A DNA stretch of 64,000 bases from positions 106,229,157-106,293,156 of the forward strand of contig NC_053497.1 in assembly GCF_905171775.1 (NCBI RefSeq). Reading direction: 5' to 3'. The notes beneath the pieces were generated by a model. It worked only from the letters and a program-made list of their open reading frames with translations, did no database searches and was not told where the DNA came from. Within the stretch, counting starts at the first letter, position 1, and each line of letters starts with the position of its first letter. This stretch comes from Rana temporaria. Taxonomy: Eukaryota > Chordata > Amphibia > Anura > Ranidae. This document shows, piece after piece, positions 42,088 to 53,131 of this stretch. The translations under genes and the position numbers were made by a program.

Positions 42088-43240
42088 CTAACACATGAAT
42101 GTACTTTGAATGTACATTGTAGCCCTGGCTGTATGTTTAGGGTCGTTGTCCTGCTGGAAGGTGAACCTCCGCCCCAATCTCAAGTCTTTTGCAGACTCTA
42201 AGGCCTTGTACAGACGAGCGAACATGTCCGATGAAAACGGTCCGCGGACCGTTTTCATCGGACATGTCCGCTCGGAGATTTCGGTCTGATGGTTGTACAC
42301 ACCATCAAACCGAAATCCCCGCGGACAGACAGCGCGGTGACGTTGACGCCGCCATGTCCGCAAACCCGGAAGTTCAATGCTTCCACGCATGCGTCGAATC
42401 ACTTTGACGCCATGCGCGGCTTCTCGGGCCAGCGGACCTGTCCGATGAGTCGTACTGACCATCGGACATGTCCGACGGACAGGCTTCCAGCGGACAAGTT
42501 TCTTAGCATGCTAAGAAACTTTTGTCCGCTGGAAACCTGTCCGCTAGGCCGGGAAACTGTCCGGTCGGCCCTACACACGACCAAACATGTCCGCAGAAAC
42601 TGGTCCGACGGACCAGTTTCAGCGGACATGTTCGGTCGTGTGTACGAGGCCTTACAAGTTTTCTTCTAAGATTGCCCTTTATTTGGCTCCATCTATCTTC
42701 CCATCAACTCTGACCAGCTTTCCTGTCTCTGCTGAAGAAAAGCATCCCCACAACATGATGCTGCCACCGCCATGTTTCACGGTGGGGATGGTGTGTTCAG
42801 GGTGATTTGCAGCGTTCGTTTTCTGCCACACATAGCGTTTTGCATTTTAGGCCATAAAGTTAAATTTTGGTCTCATCTGAGCAGAGCACCTTCTTCCACA
42901 TGTTTGCTGTGTCCCCCAGATGGCTTGTCGCAAACTGCAAATGGGAATTCTTATGGCGTTCTTTCAACAATGGCTTTCTTCTTGCCACTCTTCCATAAAG
43001 ACCAGATTTGTGAAGTGCATGACTAATGGTTGTCCTGTGGACAGATTCTCCCACCTGAGCTGTGGATCTCTGCAGCTCCTCCAGAGTTACCATGGCCCTC
43101 CGGCCTGTCAGTTTAGGTGTATGGCCATGTCTTGGTAGGTTTGCAGTTGTGCCATACTCATTCCATTTTCGGATGATGGATTGAACAGTGCTCCGTGAGA
43201 TGTTCAAAGCTTGGGATTTTTTTTTAACCTAACCCTGCTT
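42088..43240 (-). pseudogene. Tc1-like transposase, interrupted and truncated
   Basis: The order on the minus strand is typical: a helix-turn-helix (ISRSTVQSIIRKWNEYG) and NLPRHGHTPKLTGRR linker (about 43207-43090), then VGESVHRTTISHAL, then the first catalytic Asp in VLCSDETKI (codon 42877-42875). A stop comes shortly after. A HGGG-type segment is encoded near 42780, followed by the nested MITE (42654-42199) and the second catalytic Asp in FQQDNDPKHTARAT (codon 42150-42148). The region with the third acidic residue is missing. It would cut and paste Tc1 ends at TA sites; this copy is dead. Confidence 0.8.
42199..42654 (+). mobile_element. Hairpin-chain MITE (GTACACACG), copy 1, inside the Tc1 gene
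   Basis: Ends: TAAGGCCTTGTACAGACG on the left and CGTGTGTACGAGGCCTTA on the right. The interior is a chain of separate palindromes: 42223-42266 is a perfect 44-bp palindrome around GGTCCGCGGACC; then GATTTCGG...CCGAAATC with a loop containing GTACAC; a palindrome around TTAGCATGCTAA (about 42486-42535); and a final one around GGTCCGACGGACC (about 42582-42644). No coding capacity. Confidence 0.85.
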
Positions 43241-43274
43241 TAAACTTCTCTACACCTTTATCTCTGACCTGTTT

Positions 43275-43737
43275 GGTGTGTTCCATAATAAAAATCGCAG
43301 ATTGCCGCCATTACTAGTAAAAAATAATAATAAAAATGCCATAATTCTATCCCCTATTTTATAGACGTTATAACTTTTGCGCAAACCAATCAATATACGC
43401 GATTTATTTTTTAACCAAAAATATATAGAATTATACATATTGGCCTAAACTGAGGGGGGGGGGGAATGGGATATTTATTACAGCAACATTTTTTAAATAT
43501 TGTGTTTTTTTTTTCCAAACGTGTCCCTCTTCTTTTGTTTATAGTGCAAGAAATAAAAACCACAGAGGTGATCAAATGCCACCAAAAGAAAGCTCTATTT
43601 GGGGGGGGGGAATAAAAATTGTATTTGGGTACAGTGTTACATGACTGCGGAATTGTCATTCAAACTGCGACAGTGCCGAAAGCTGAAAAATGGCTTGGGC
43701 AGGAAGGGTGTTTAAGTGCCCAGTATTGAGGAGGTTA
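43275..43737 (-). repeat. Long interspersed repeat LR1, copy 3 (inverted, in Tc1)
   Basis: Reverse-oriented LR1: GCCATTACTAGTAAAAAAT, ATATTGGCCTAAACTGAGG, CACCAAAAGAAAGCTCTAT and GAGGAGGTTAAAT. The Tc1 sequence resumes directly afterwards with TTACACACACATGTGGACTC. Confidence 0.75.
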
Positions 43738-44040
43738 AATTACACACACATGTGGACTCTTTTTTTCTAATTGGGTGACTTCTGAAGGCAATTGGTTCCA
43801 CTAGATTTTAGTTTGAGGCATCTCAGTAAAGGGGCTGGATACAAATGCACGCCACACTTTTCACATATTTTAATTTGTAAAAAAAAAAAAATCAAAAGCA
43901 TTTATCATTTTCCTTCCACTTCACAATAATGTGCCACTTTGTGTTTTGACTATCACATAAAATACATTTACATTTTTGGTTGTAACATGACAACATGTGA
44001 AAAATGTCAAGGGGTATGAATAGTTTTTCAAGGCACTATA

Positions 44041-45010
44041 GATAGACAGATTTAGAGATATGTTATATTGTCTTTGTTATGAGGCAGTCCAATAGATACT
44101 GTAAAAACATCTTTATAAAATGTTATTTGAGTTTTTATTAATGGACTGTGAAAACCATACAGTTGGCAATTTCAGGAATTTAGTTGGATTTTAGTAGTTG
44201 GAATACATGGAGATAAAAAACAAAAATGGCCACTGTTTAGAGGAAGAGCTCCTTTCTATTTAGAAAAAGCTAAATATCTCCAGAGTTCAAGGAATGAACA
44301 TGTTTTCGTTTGTAATGACCATGAATTCTGTGGACGAAAGGACATATAACAGGGGACACATAAAACTGTGCCCTGCTTGACTTGCTGACCCCTTGCTATC
44401 CGGAGATCGACTTGGCTTTTCCTAACTGGCCTTTATGACACTATAAAGTCCTTGTGGATGGTAGCTGTGCGGCCCACTGTTCCTTTGTCCTCGCGCGTGA
44501 CCTCAGACATGACCTTGGAAGGACCTGCGTTGAAGTGTACTTGTACAATGGAGAAGTCATGGGGCGCCATCTCTCACCCTTGTGGCATTTTTAAGACTGG
44601 GGCATTTTTATGCCTGCAGGATTGTTTTGCAGAAATCATTACCCCAGTGGGCCTGAAGTGGATATTCTGGCCAGATGTTTAGAGGTGTTTTTTTGTTTTG
44701 TTTTTTCTCTGTCTTAGCAATTTAATATTTGGGTAGCTAATATATTTTAGCTCTTCAGAATATATCCCTCAATATTAATGTTGTGTCTAATCATTTTCAC
44801 TTGCACACTTTTAAATGATTCTGTATTTTAAAAATATGGAGATTAATTTTTTTTTAATTCTCAAAAATATGGAGATTTAATTTTTTCATTCTCATTTACA
44901 AATAGTGCAGTTTTATCTGTGTGTGCTGTACTGCAAATTGAAGTTTTGTAAATTAGCTGATTTTTCACTGATCTCATTATTTTCTGTGTTCTTGCTCTAA
45001 GTTTTTTTGA

Positions 45011-45018
<8 letters not shown>
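44041..45018. other. Non-repetitive intron sequence
   Basis: No transposon or array recognised. A frame at 44452-44682 on the plus strand has no domain or splice support. Confidence 0.4.

Positions 45019-45068
<50 letters not shown>
45019..45068. repeat. AT dinucleotide microsatellite
   Basis: Uninterrupted TA run of about 25 units in intron 1. Confidence 0.95.
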
Positions 45069-45070
<2 letters not shown>

Positions 45071-47099
45071 TTTTGATTGTTTTAGATCTTAAGTCCACTT
45101 CATGATTGGGCAGTATGTGCTGCTTTCCATTTTTGCAGGCTTATTACTGAGGGCTGAATATTCAATATATGCATTGGTTTGGCATGCCCTAATTGTCTCC
45201 ATTTATAATCAACACTTAAAGGTGTCTTAACACTACAGTGATGCCCAGTAACTTTCTTTCTTGGACCTCTTAACAAATCTGTATGCTTCCACGTTATAAC
45301 ATCTCGGAGTTCTTGAGAAAGTTTGAGACGCTCTGCACAGCTATGTTCTAATCAACCAGTTTAGTCACGCAACACTGAAATATTTTTTTTTTTGGAAGAG
45401 TAAAAGGCAAAAGAACAATGATGAAGTGAAGCTATAAATCAATTTATATGTTAATGGTGAGCCTGTAAAGTGTTAAGGGCCTAAGCTAATTCCCATTGTC
45501 TGAGAGATAATGGGGGAGACTAGAAGAAGAGTCAGGTCAGCCCCTCTCTTAGTGGGTATCAAAGCCTTTTATAATCTTATCATGGAAACTATATGTTGGA
45601 CAAAGGCCTGGGGCCTGGAGAAGCCTCTTGATTTTTTTTTAGCAAGGGGACAAGAGCAAGTTGGCGGCAATGTCACTGTCAATGAAGGTTCAGTTCAAGG
45701 AAAACCTGCAAGTCATCTCTGTAACCCTTTAGCTGCCACAGTGCCTGCTGCTTCACACAAGTTTAAGAATTTTAAGATGAGTGTAGTGATTTAGAAGCAT
45801 GGCATTAAATCTTTGGATGAAAGGAGTTTGAAAGCTAAGCTGTTTTTGTACTTGCCATTTTTAATGATGCATTCTAGACAACAGGTGAAACCAAGCAGTG
45901 AGGTGCTGTCCAACAAACACAGAAGCTGTCCTAAAGTCAGAAATTTCACCCACTTTACCTTAATTTGAATTTATTTTATATCACTGCAGATAAAATCCAG
46001 AGACCCCCTAATGGGTTCAGTGGGGTTCCCAAACTTCATCTCTCTCTGAGAAACGGAAAGGAGCTTACAGTGCTTTAAGCATCAAAAGCAGGGGTTCCAA
46101 AATCTCCAGATTATTGACATAAGCAAGTGGGGTGGACAAGTGGGCAGCAGCAAGGACTGGGTGATACAGGATCCCTAAGTGGGTCATCCGTGGACCGTGA
46201 ATACAGGTATGATTTTCAATTGACTCATCTAGTACTACTTTGTGTATTGCAATAGGTTTTGTAACATCAAACATTCCTCTGCTTGTTGGCTAAACACAAA
46301 ATAGCATTTTGTAGCAATAATCAGAATGCAAACCAGTTTGAAATGGGTTTTTATTATAATGCATAACCATAGGGTCCATATGTAAAATATCTTGATGCAT
46401 TGAGAAGGTGTCACTATATAACTGAGTATGGCGCATTCATATTTTTTATATTTATTGTAGGGTTGTGTTGGCACCTCAAAAGTCCATCTTTTTTGTTTTT
46501 CTTTATTTTAACCATAAGTCAGCATGTGATTCTGCATTGTTCACATGTGGCAACCAATTTGTGTTACTATTCAACACTCCTTTGGTTTGAAAAATAACTT
46601 TTAGAACTGCAGCTTTTCTCTCCTGGAAATCCACAGTAATAATGGAGGGGTTGCTTACGAATGTTAAGTACGGTATATCGTACCACTCTGCTCTTTGTCC
46701 AATTTGAGATTATTGGGATATTTAGTTTACTTGAACCCTCCGTAATATCTTGTGTTGCCTGTCATGACACTGCAGATTGTGGTTTCTAGATAGGAGGCTT
46801 TTGTGTCCCATAACAAGCTTGTCATGATGGTCACAACACTGTGCCTGCTGGAGAAGCATAATGACTGTGTAATTTGTGATGTATTGGTAGGGTCACTCCT
46901 GAAACACTTGCATTAATCACCTTAATGAAGTAGCAGGAACTGACACCATGAATATCTGTTGTGCTTGATTCAGAGTCATTCTGAATGGCTAAAATGTCAT
47001 AATCTTCAGCAGAAAAGTTCTTCTGAAAAATAGCACGGAGAGTGTCCCAACAATGGAAAACTGTCTAGAAAGTTTCAGCTTGTCCAGTTTTTCCGCATC
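45069..47099. other. Non-repetitive intron sequence, about 2 kb
   Basis: The longest stretch of the intron without a recognised repeat. Short frames (for example 45510-45794 plus, 46065-46274 minus) have no domain or splice signals consistent with an exon. Candidate for conserved noncoding sequence. Confidence 0.4.
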
Positions 47100-47998
47100 A
47101 TAACCGTGATCATTTTTTTTTTTTTTTTTTTTATTGCTCTTTATATACATAGTAAGAAAAAGGAACAATTTCACTTTTACATTGTATAATAGAAAATACA
47201 AAAAATCTTAATACAAGCTAATAGTATACCAATTATATATTCCAGCAGGATAAAAATAGTCCAAAAAAAGAAGGGAAGGGAAAAAAAAGACCAATAACTC
47301 AACAACATTAAACATCTAAGACAAAACAACAATAAACAAACACCTCTATATATCATTTAATTTCAGTATTTACTTCTAAATCTATTACAGGTCTTATCTC
47401 CTACCCCCGTTCCTCCACCCCTCTCTCAACTCCCTACTCATATCCTCATAAAACAAATTACCGGGATCAAGCCAATAGGACCATATTCCATTAAATTTAT
47501 ACTCCCCTATGTTTATATGCCAGTTTTTTCTCTTTTTAATATAAAGTTGACCTTATTACAACATTGTTTGTGGGTTGGTGGTGCTATAATAATCCATTTC
47601 TGTAGGATGAGCTTACGAGCTAAGTAAAGGGTTCTAGTCCACATCATATTCATCTCTATAGGCAAAGCTCCAACTGAGACTATGCCCAGTATTCCAATTT
47701 TGGGTGCGCAAGGTATTTCTGTGCAACATAGTGTATTCAATGTCTGGAATACTTTCTGGCAGTACTTATGGAGCTTCGGACAACGCCAAAGCATATGGAT
47801 TAAAGATCCGTTGGATATAGAACATCGCGGGCATAGAGGGGATGTGTATTTTCCCCAAGCATATAATTTTTCTGGAGTGTAATGCGTTCTATGTATTATA
47901 AAAAGCTGTGTTAATTGCTGCGATAGTGAGATAGAAACTTTAGGTAAAACCTCCATAGCCTCTTTCCATTCCTCCTCACTAAGATAACCGTGATCATT
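47100..47998 (-). mobile_element. 5'-truncated L1 LINE with 15-bp target duplication
   Basis: A 20-T run on the plus strand (47113-47132) marks the poly(A) tail of a minus-strand retrotransposon. The 15-bp sequence ATAACCGTGATCATT occurs on both sides (47100-47114 and 47984-47998), a textbook L1 target duplication. The insert is 47115-47983 (about 870 bp), containing the 3' UTR and the end of ORF2. It cannot move on its own. Confidence 0.9.
47513..47983 (-). pseudogene. L1 ORF2 C-terminal fragment
   Basis: From the truncation point the frame reads LSEEEWKEAMEVLPKVSIS, then IIHRTHYTPEKLYAWG, then SPLCPRCSISNGSLIHMLWR-C, ending at 47513. The C-x2-C ... H-x4-C pattern is the cysteine-rich C-terminal motif of L1 ORF2 proteins, downstream of the reverse transcriptase domain, which is absent. 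The open frame extends rightward to 48178 only because the flanking host DNA happens to be open; the part beyond 47998 is not LINE. Confidence 0.82.
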
Positions 47999-49290
47999 AA
48001 TGGCTTTATATTTTCTACACTTGTTACCTCTAAAGATGCTGAAAATATTGTTTTGTTGGCTGAAAAGTGTCCTTGTCTGCAGGTGGTGGTAGCCTTTTTC
48101 AACTCCTACTTGGCCTAGAAAAAAGGTATCTTCAATAATTGTACTGGCATGCCTTAAGTAAATATAAAAACAAAACAAATGTTGGAATGAAAACTGGTCT
48201 CACAAACACAAGAAGACAGATCTTATAAATTGAAAAACGGTTTTAAAATTTGTAAATTTTTTATTTTCTGGATTAAAAATTACATACTGTACAGCAAAGC
48301 TAAATAGACTTAATATGCTTGGCACTAGACCGTGTATTAGTCCAACGTTGGCTCCTCTCTGCTGCGTCAGGCAGTTGCTTTTTTAAAACTGAGCAGACCT
48401 GTACATGTAACAAATACGATTGTATAATGTATCGACTTCTAATGTTGAGCTGTCGGACGGGGCTGCCAGCTCTTGTTAATAACATGTTAGTGTTTTTTCC
48501 TGCCTTTATCTGCGATTAACACAGCACCACCCTCTCCTGTAGTTTTGTGAAAAGATGAGCGCTGTGCATGGATTGGTTATGTACTGTCCCTGATGCGACG
48601 GCCCATATATCTCTTGGAAGCAATGACTATTGGCGAAAAAGATTTTCCAGCCTGTTGAATATTCTCTGAGTGACCCAGACAATCCTGTCTTCCCATTGAG
48701 AATCAGGCAGGAAATAGTTCACCAAATCTCACAGCTTTCTCCGCTCTTCTGGTTTGCTGTCGGCAGCATTTTTGGAGGAGGCAAGGCTTAGATACATTGT
48801 TTATGTAAATTTTGAACTGGTTTGTCATTGGCTTTTCCCTGAGTTGAAAGAAGAAGAGGTAAATTTGGATAACTGATTCCTCTTCCTTAGCATGCCAGAT
48901 GGAACATTGGAACCAGGACCAGGAAAGAAAAACGGTTCTCAAAATCAGATGATGTGGATGGAGTGGTGGACATTGATATGAATTATAAGGGAGGCTTTTC
49001 ACATTAGTTGCTGCATAGGTACACATGTAATCTGTATGTTTGTCTACTGCATATTTAAAAATGTTTCGGATTGTAAGTGGCATAATTTTCTGCGCGTGAC
49101 ATATCCCCTCTTTATAGCAGATAAACTCATTTGATTGGACAGATAACATTCTGCTGTTTACAGTACCTATTTCTCTCCGACTCTCCATATATAAAACATG
49201 TTACTCTGTCATAAATTGTGACTCAGCTTCCTGGAACTTTGTGATTCACAGGGAGCTGTTGAAAGAACCCAGCCCTTGCTAGGCCGCCGG
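47999..49290. other. Non-repetitive intron sequence
   Basis: No repeat family recognised in about 1.3 kb. A 161-codon minus-strand frame at 48703-49188 has no domain and no splice context. Possible regulatory DNA. Confidence 0.4.
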
Positions 49291-50130
49291 CACAGCTTAA
49301 AGCCAAACTCCAGGCAAGAATATTTTCCTTTACCATCTTCCCCAATAAATATTCAAAAGATATAGATCCCATTTGTGGGCATCAACTGCTTTTGCAACTC
49401 TGGATATTACCTTGTTAAAGTCTCTGTGACCTCATCACTGTGCTGCACATAATCTGTGCAGAGCTGTTGGAGGGACCCAGGAAGTCCTCTCACTAAGGCC
49501 TCGTACAGACGGGCGGACTGTTCGCTGAAAACGGTCCACCGGACCGTTTTCAGCGGACATGTCCGCCCGGAGATTTCTGTCTGATGGCTGTACACACCAT
49601 CAGACAGAAATCCGCGCGTAAACAATACGCGGGGACGTGGCCGCGCCGATGTGGGCGGCCCTGGAAGTTCAAAGCTTCCACGCACACTTCGACGCATGCG
49701 AGGGATGGCGGCCGATCGGACATGTACGGTGAGTCTGTACAGACGACCGAACATGTCCGACGGACAGGCTTCCAGCGGACATGTTTCTTAGCATGCTAAG
49801 AAATTTTTGTCCGCTGGAAAACGGTCGGCTGGACAAATGTCCGCTGGAAACCTGTCCGGTCGGCCGTACACACGACCGAACATGTCTGCTGAAACTGGTC
49901 CGCGGACCAGTTTCAGCAGACATGTTCGGTCGTGTGTACAAGGCCTTATGGGCTATCTGCACAAAGCAACAGTATGTGGCAGATCCAAGACCAGTCACTC
50001 TGAACAAAGAAAAAGTAGCTGTGACAAGTCTTCAATGCAGGAAATTCCTGAACAGAGGCAAAGTGAAGGAGGAGTTTCATGCTGGAATACAGCACAGATC
50101 TGTAAGAAATATATCATGGAGACCAGAATT
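49291..50130 (+). repeat. Worn interspersed repeat hosting a MITE
   Basis: GCTTAAAGCCAAACTCCAGG at the left resembles TTAA-type ends seen elsewhere. After the MITE the text resumes at 49949 with TGGGCTATCTGCACAAAGC. The right boundary is uncertain. Confidence 0.35.
49494..49948 (+). mobile_element. Hairpin-chain MITE (GTACACACG), copy 2
   Basis: TAAGGCCTCGTACAGACG on the left, CGTGTGTACAAGGCCTTA on the right. The same chain of palindromes as 42199-42654: around GGTCCACCGGACC (49522-49562), around GATGGCTGTACACACCATC, around TTAGCATGCTAA (49785-49804) and around GGTCCGCGGACC (49861-49936). No coding capacity. Confidence 0.85.
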
Positions 50131-50837
50131 CAAGTAAGAATACAATTCCTTTTTGTATTTAGACCTCTATATATTTGGCTCCCTTATTGGCTCCCTTTGT
50201 GCAGCCTGTTGATGTTGTGTATTTAGTAGAGTGGTAGGGAATGCTGGATACTGGGATTCTCTTGAGTTCTGGCACTAATCTCTGCCTGACAGTGGAAGTA
50301 TAGTCCAGGACTGGTGACCCAATGTCTTCAGGGAGAGTGTGGCATGGGAGATCTTGTAGGTAATGAGTGGGCTGCAACTGACCACCAATGAAGGTGTTTG
50401 TAGTGGAGTAGTGTTAATAGCACTGCTACGACAACAGACACCAATGCTGGGTCTTCACTGGTCTTCAGGTCCCCGAAATCGGCATGTTTAGTGTAGAAAT
50501 CCGGATGTGACTCCTTGTGGCTTCCCGCTGCATGTTCAAGAGTCACACTGTGCTTTGTGAATGGTCCCACGCATCACAGGTTCCAAGAGGTTGTGGGCAG
50601 GCAGGAGATAACTTCTGTTGTACCCCCCCCCCCCCCAAAAAAAAACTTCCATTAATCTTAGGGAGGGGGTAGGATTCAATACATCATCAAGCACACACTT
50701 TCATGCTATTGTAATAGCAATATAAGCAATAGTTTTATTATTTGGCAATCCAATATAAGATTACTTGAAAAATCTCCTTTCATATTGTGTGTTCTACCTG
50801 TCTGCTGCCCATCTCTTTCCACAACTCAGCAATTGTT
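50131..50837. other. Intron, nothing recognised
   Basis: Contains a C-run followed by an A-run at about 50624-50645. No gene or transposon end seen. Confidence 0.4.
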
Positions 50838-51287
50838 TTCGTGACTGCGACATTATGGCGGACACTTCGGACAATTTTGACACATTTTTGGGACCATTGT
50901 CATTTTCACAGCAAAAAATGCATTTAAAATGCATTGTTTTACTGTGAAAATGACAATTGCAGTTTGGGAGTTAACCACAGGGAGCGCTGAAGGGGTTATG
51001 TTTCACCTACTGTGTGTTTACAACTGTAGGGGGTGTGGCTGTAGGTCTGACTTCATTGATTGTGCGTCCCTATATTAGGGAACACACGGCTATCCTCGTT
51101 CTTCAGCTCTGGGGACCGATCGCGGGACTCCAGCGGCGATCGGGTTCGCGAGTCCTGCAGCTTCGGACTGGGTCGCGGGAGCGCGCCCGTGACCCAACGC
51201 TGGGCTTTATACAATCACGTACAGGTACGTGATTGTGCCTAGCGGTGCCATTCTGCCGACGTAAATGTGCAGGAGGCGGTCCTTAAG
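50838..51287 (+). repeat. Long interspersed repeat LR1, copy 4 (right part)
   Basis: CGTGACTGCGACATTATGG, TTTTTGGGACCATTGTCA and AACTGTAGGGGGTGTGGC match the right half of 24465-25370. It ends CAGGAGGCGGTCCTTAAG, where a MITE is inserted. Confidence 0.75.
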
Positions 51288-51520
51288 GCCCCGTACAGAC
51301 GAGTGGACAGTCCGATGAAAACAGTCCGCCGGACCGTTTTCATCGGACATGTCCGCTCGGAGATTTCGGTCTGATGGCTGTACACACCATCAAACCGAAA
51401 TCCGCGCGGACAGACAGCGCGGTGATGTTGACGCCCGCCACGTCACCAAACCAGGAAGTAGAATACTTCCACGCATGCGTCGAATCCATTCGACGCATGC
51501 GGGAGATATCTGTCCGCTGG
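51288..51520 (+). mobile_element. Hairpin-chain MITE (GTACACACG), copy 3, right-truncated
   Basis: AAGGCCCCGTACAGACGAG, a palindrome around CAGTCCGCCGGACC (51314-51353), and the GATTTCGG/CCGAAATC hairpin match the first half of copies 1 and 2; the second half is missing. Confidence 0.78.
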
Positions 51521-52690
51521 TTAGGTCAATCAGCTGTTTACCCCAAGACTGGGGCAGGATTGGGCAACTTGTCCTCTTGGGGTACAGAGAAATGATTGCA
51601 GGCTCATGAAATTGAGTTTCAGCCACATAGCACAGGGGAGTTAGATGGAAGGAAGGACTAGCTGAGCTGTAAAAGGAAAGTTTTTCTAGTCGGTGTCCAT
51701 TCTAATTGCTTGAAAGGAACTTTTTTTCTGTAATGGAGCTGCCATTGAAGCCGAGCCCCTGAGACTCGGCAGGAACAGACACAAAAGCTGCGAAAGCTGT
51801 GTCCAGAAGACGGCACACATTCTATTTATCCGATCGGCGCCAATAGCTCGCAATGGTGGCCCTGTCATAGAAAGTTCCTTGTAAGCTGAGCAGCTCCATC
51901 GATCTGAGGCTCTCGGGTTCCGAACTGGTAAAGAAAAAGTACTCTCGAATCTCCTCAATATCTTAATGGCGTTATTAGCCGTGTTACAGGATTGCGATAG
52001 CTTGCAGCTGACGGGGGATTTTGATGCCGTAACAGATACTGTGATGGATTAGACCTGTGTAAATGTAATTTAAGGCCTCCTGCGGCTTGGGTTTCCATTG
52101 TTTGCCAGGAAATTGTGTACACTAAGAAAGAAACAAACTTATCAGTTCTGGATCAGCTCTACTGTACACTCCAGTATAAACACTGATAACAGATAGGGGA
52201 CCACGTGGAATTATCAGACTTGGCCCCACATCCTCCACTTCTAAAGTCTTATTCACACAAGCGGCACATACCGGCGCTAATGTGCAGGGTAACATTAAAA
52301 CAGTGCCGTTTATATGGTTAACATATTCATACGTATACATATATATTATACTTGTAAAGGCATATAAACTGCTCTATAAAGAGGTAATAACATTGCAGAC
52401 ATGTAACCCTCAAAATTGTTTTCCATTTTATAAGATTTTTTGATTGGATGCAGGAGGTGGGCATAGATACTAAAGGAGACGATTGAACATCTAACCTGTA
52501 CAGTCTTTATTCCCCAAGGTCTGTCAGCTGATGGTGCCCATGAATATATGAGGGTCATCTGATCTTACTGGTTCAATGCGGCATTTGAAGCAGAGCCAAT
52601 CTGGAGATAATCTGCTGGTGAATAAGAGCAGATGTGTCAAAATTCTGTTTCATTTTTGTAATGCGTGTACTGCTCCTACCTATTTCATAC
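51521..52690. other. Mostly non-repetitive intron
   Basis: CTTATTCACACAAGCGGC at about 52245 is an isolated TTCACAC-type end. Nothing else recognised. Confidence 0.4.
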
Positions 52691-53131
52691 TACAGGCGGT
52701 CCCCGGGTTACAAACAAGACAGGGACTGTAGGTTTCTTCTTAAGTAGAATCTGTTTGTAAGTTGGAACAGGTATTTTTTTTAAGTGTAGCTCCAGACAAA
52801 AAATAAATACATTTTTAAGCATTTTTGATTGCATATGGAAGGGTTATAACCCCTGTAACATTTGTTTTGCTGTCTGTTCCCTTGTTCAGAAGATTTCACC
52901 TTCCTTTCTGTCCCAATGACAATTAGATTTAGAAACTTTTGGGTTGTTAGGGAAACATGGATTGGTGATAAAGCATCAGTGGAGACACATTTGTCCCATA
53001 ATAAACTCTTACAGGAGTGAATTTCCCTTTCTAGGGGTAGATTTTTCTCTCACTTCCTGTTGTCTCCCTCTGTTTGTAAGTAGGAGTCGTTTGTAAGTCG
53101 GATGTTTGTAAGTAGGGGCGGACCGCCTGTA
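52691..53131 (+). mobile_element. Tc1/mariner-type MITE with CAGGCGGTCC ends and TA duplication
   Basis: The element 52693-53129 begins CAGGCGGTCCCCGGGTTAC and ends AGTAGGGGCGGACCGCCTG, flanked by TA on both sides. Terminal CAGGCGGTCC plus a TA duplication suits a mariner/Tigger-like source. Subterminal TTTGTAAGT(C/T/A)GG motifs recur near the right end. Noncoding. Confidence 0.75.

Larger units (their letters stand above)
42079..44040 (-). mobile_element. Tc1-like transposon C with two nested insertions
   Basis: Read on the minus strand, the 5' end is at the right: TATAGTGCCTTGAAAAAC-type terminus near 44040, then TTTCACATGTTGTCATG, and the transposase leftward. Two inserts are nested: LR1 copy 3 (43275-43737) and a hairpin-chain MITE (42199-42654). 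The left end is lost at the junction with family B. Confidence 0.8.

Noticed and set aside
41648..43207. Fragments B and C joined as one split Tc1 transposase
   Set aside because: B begins with its own terminus (CAAAAAAGTTGGGAC) and its DNA context differs from the family of C, so they look like separate elements; joining would also need the family B repeat to have inserted exactly between them.
47999..48178. N-terminal 60 residues of the 221-codon minus-strand frame as part of the LINE protein
   Set aside because: The 15-bp target duplication at 47984-47998 marks the 5' truncation point, so this part is host intron that is open by chance.
42199..49948. TAA...TTA borders of the GTACACACG hairpin-chain MITEs as target duplications
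   Set aside because: The left border is TAA and the right TTA in both full copies, so they may belong to the inverted ends; a true duplication was not demonstrated there.
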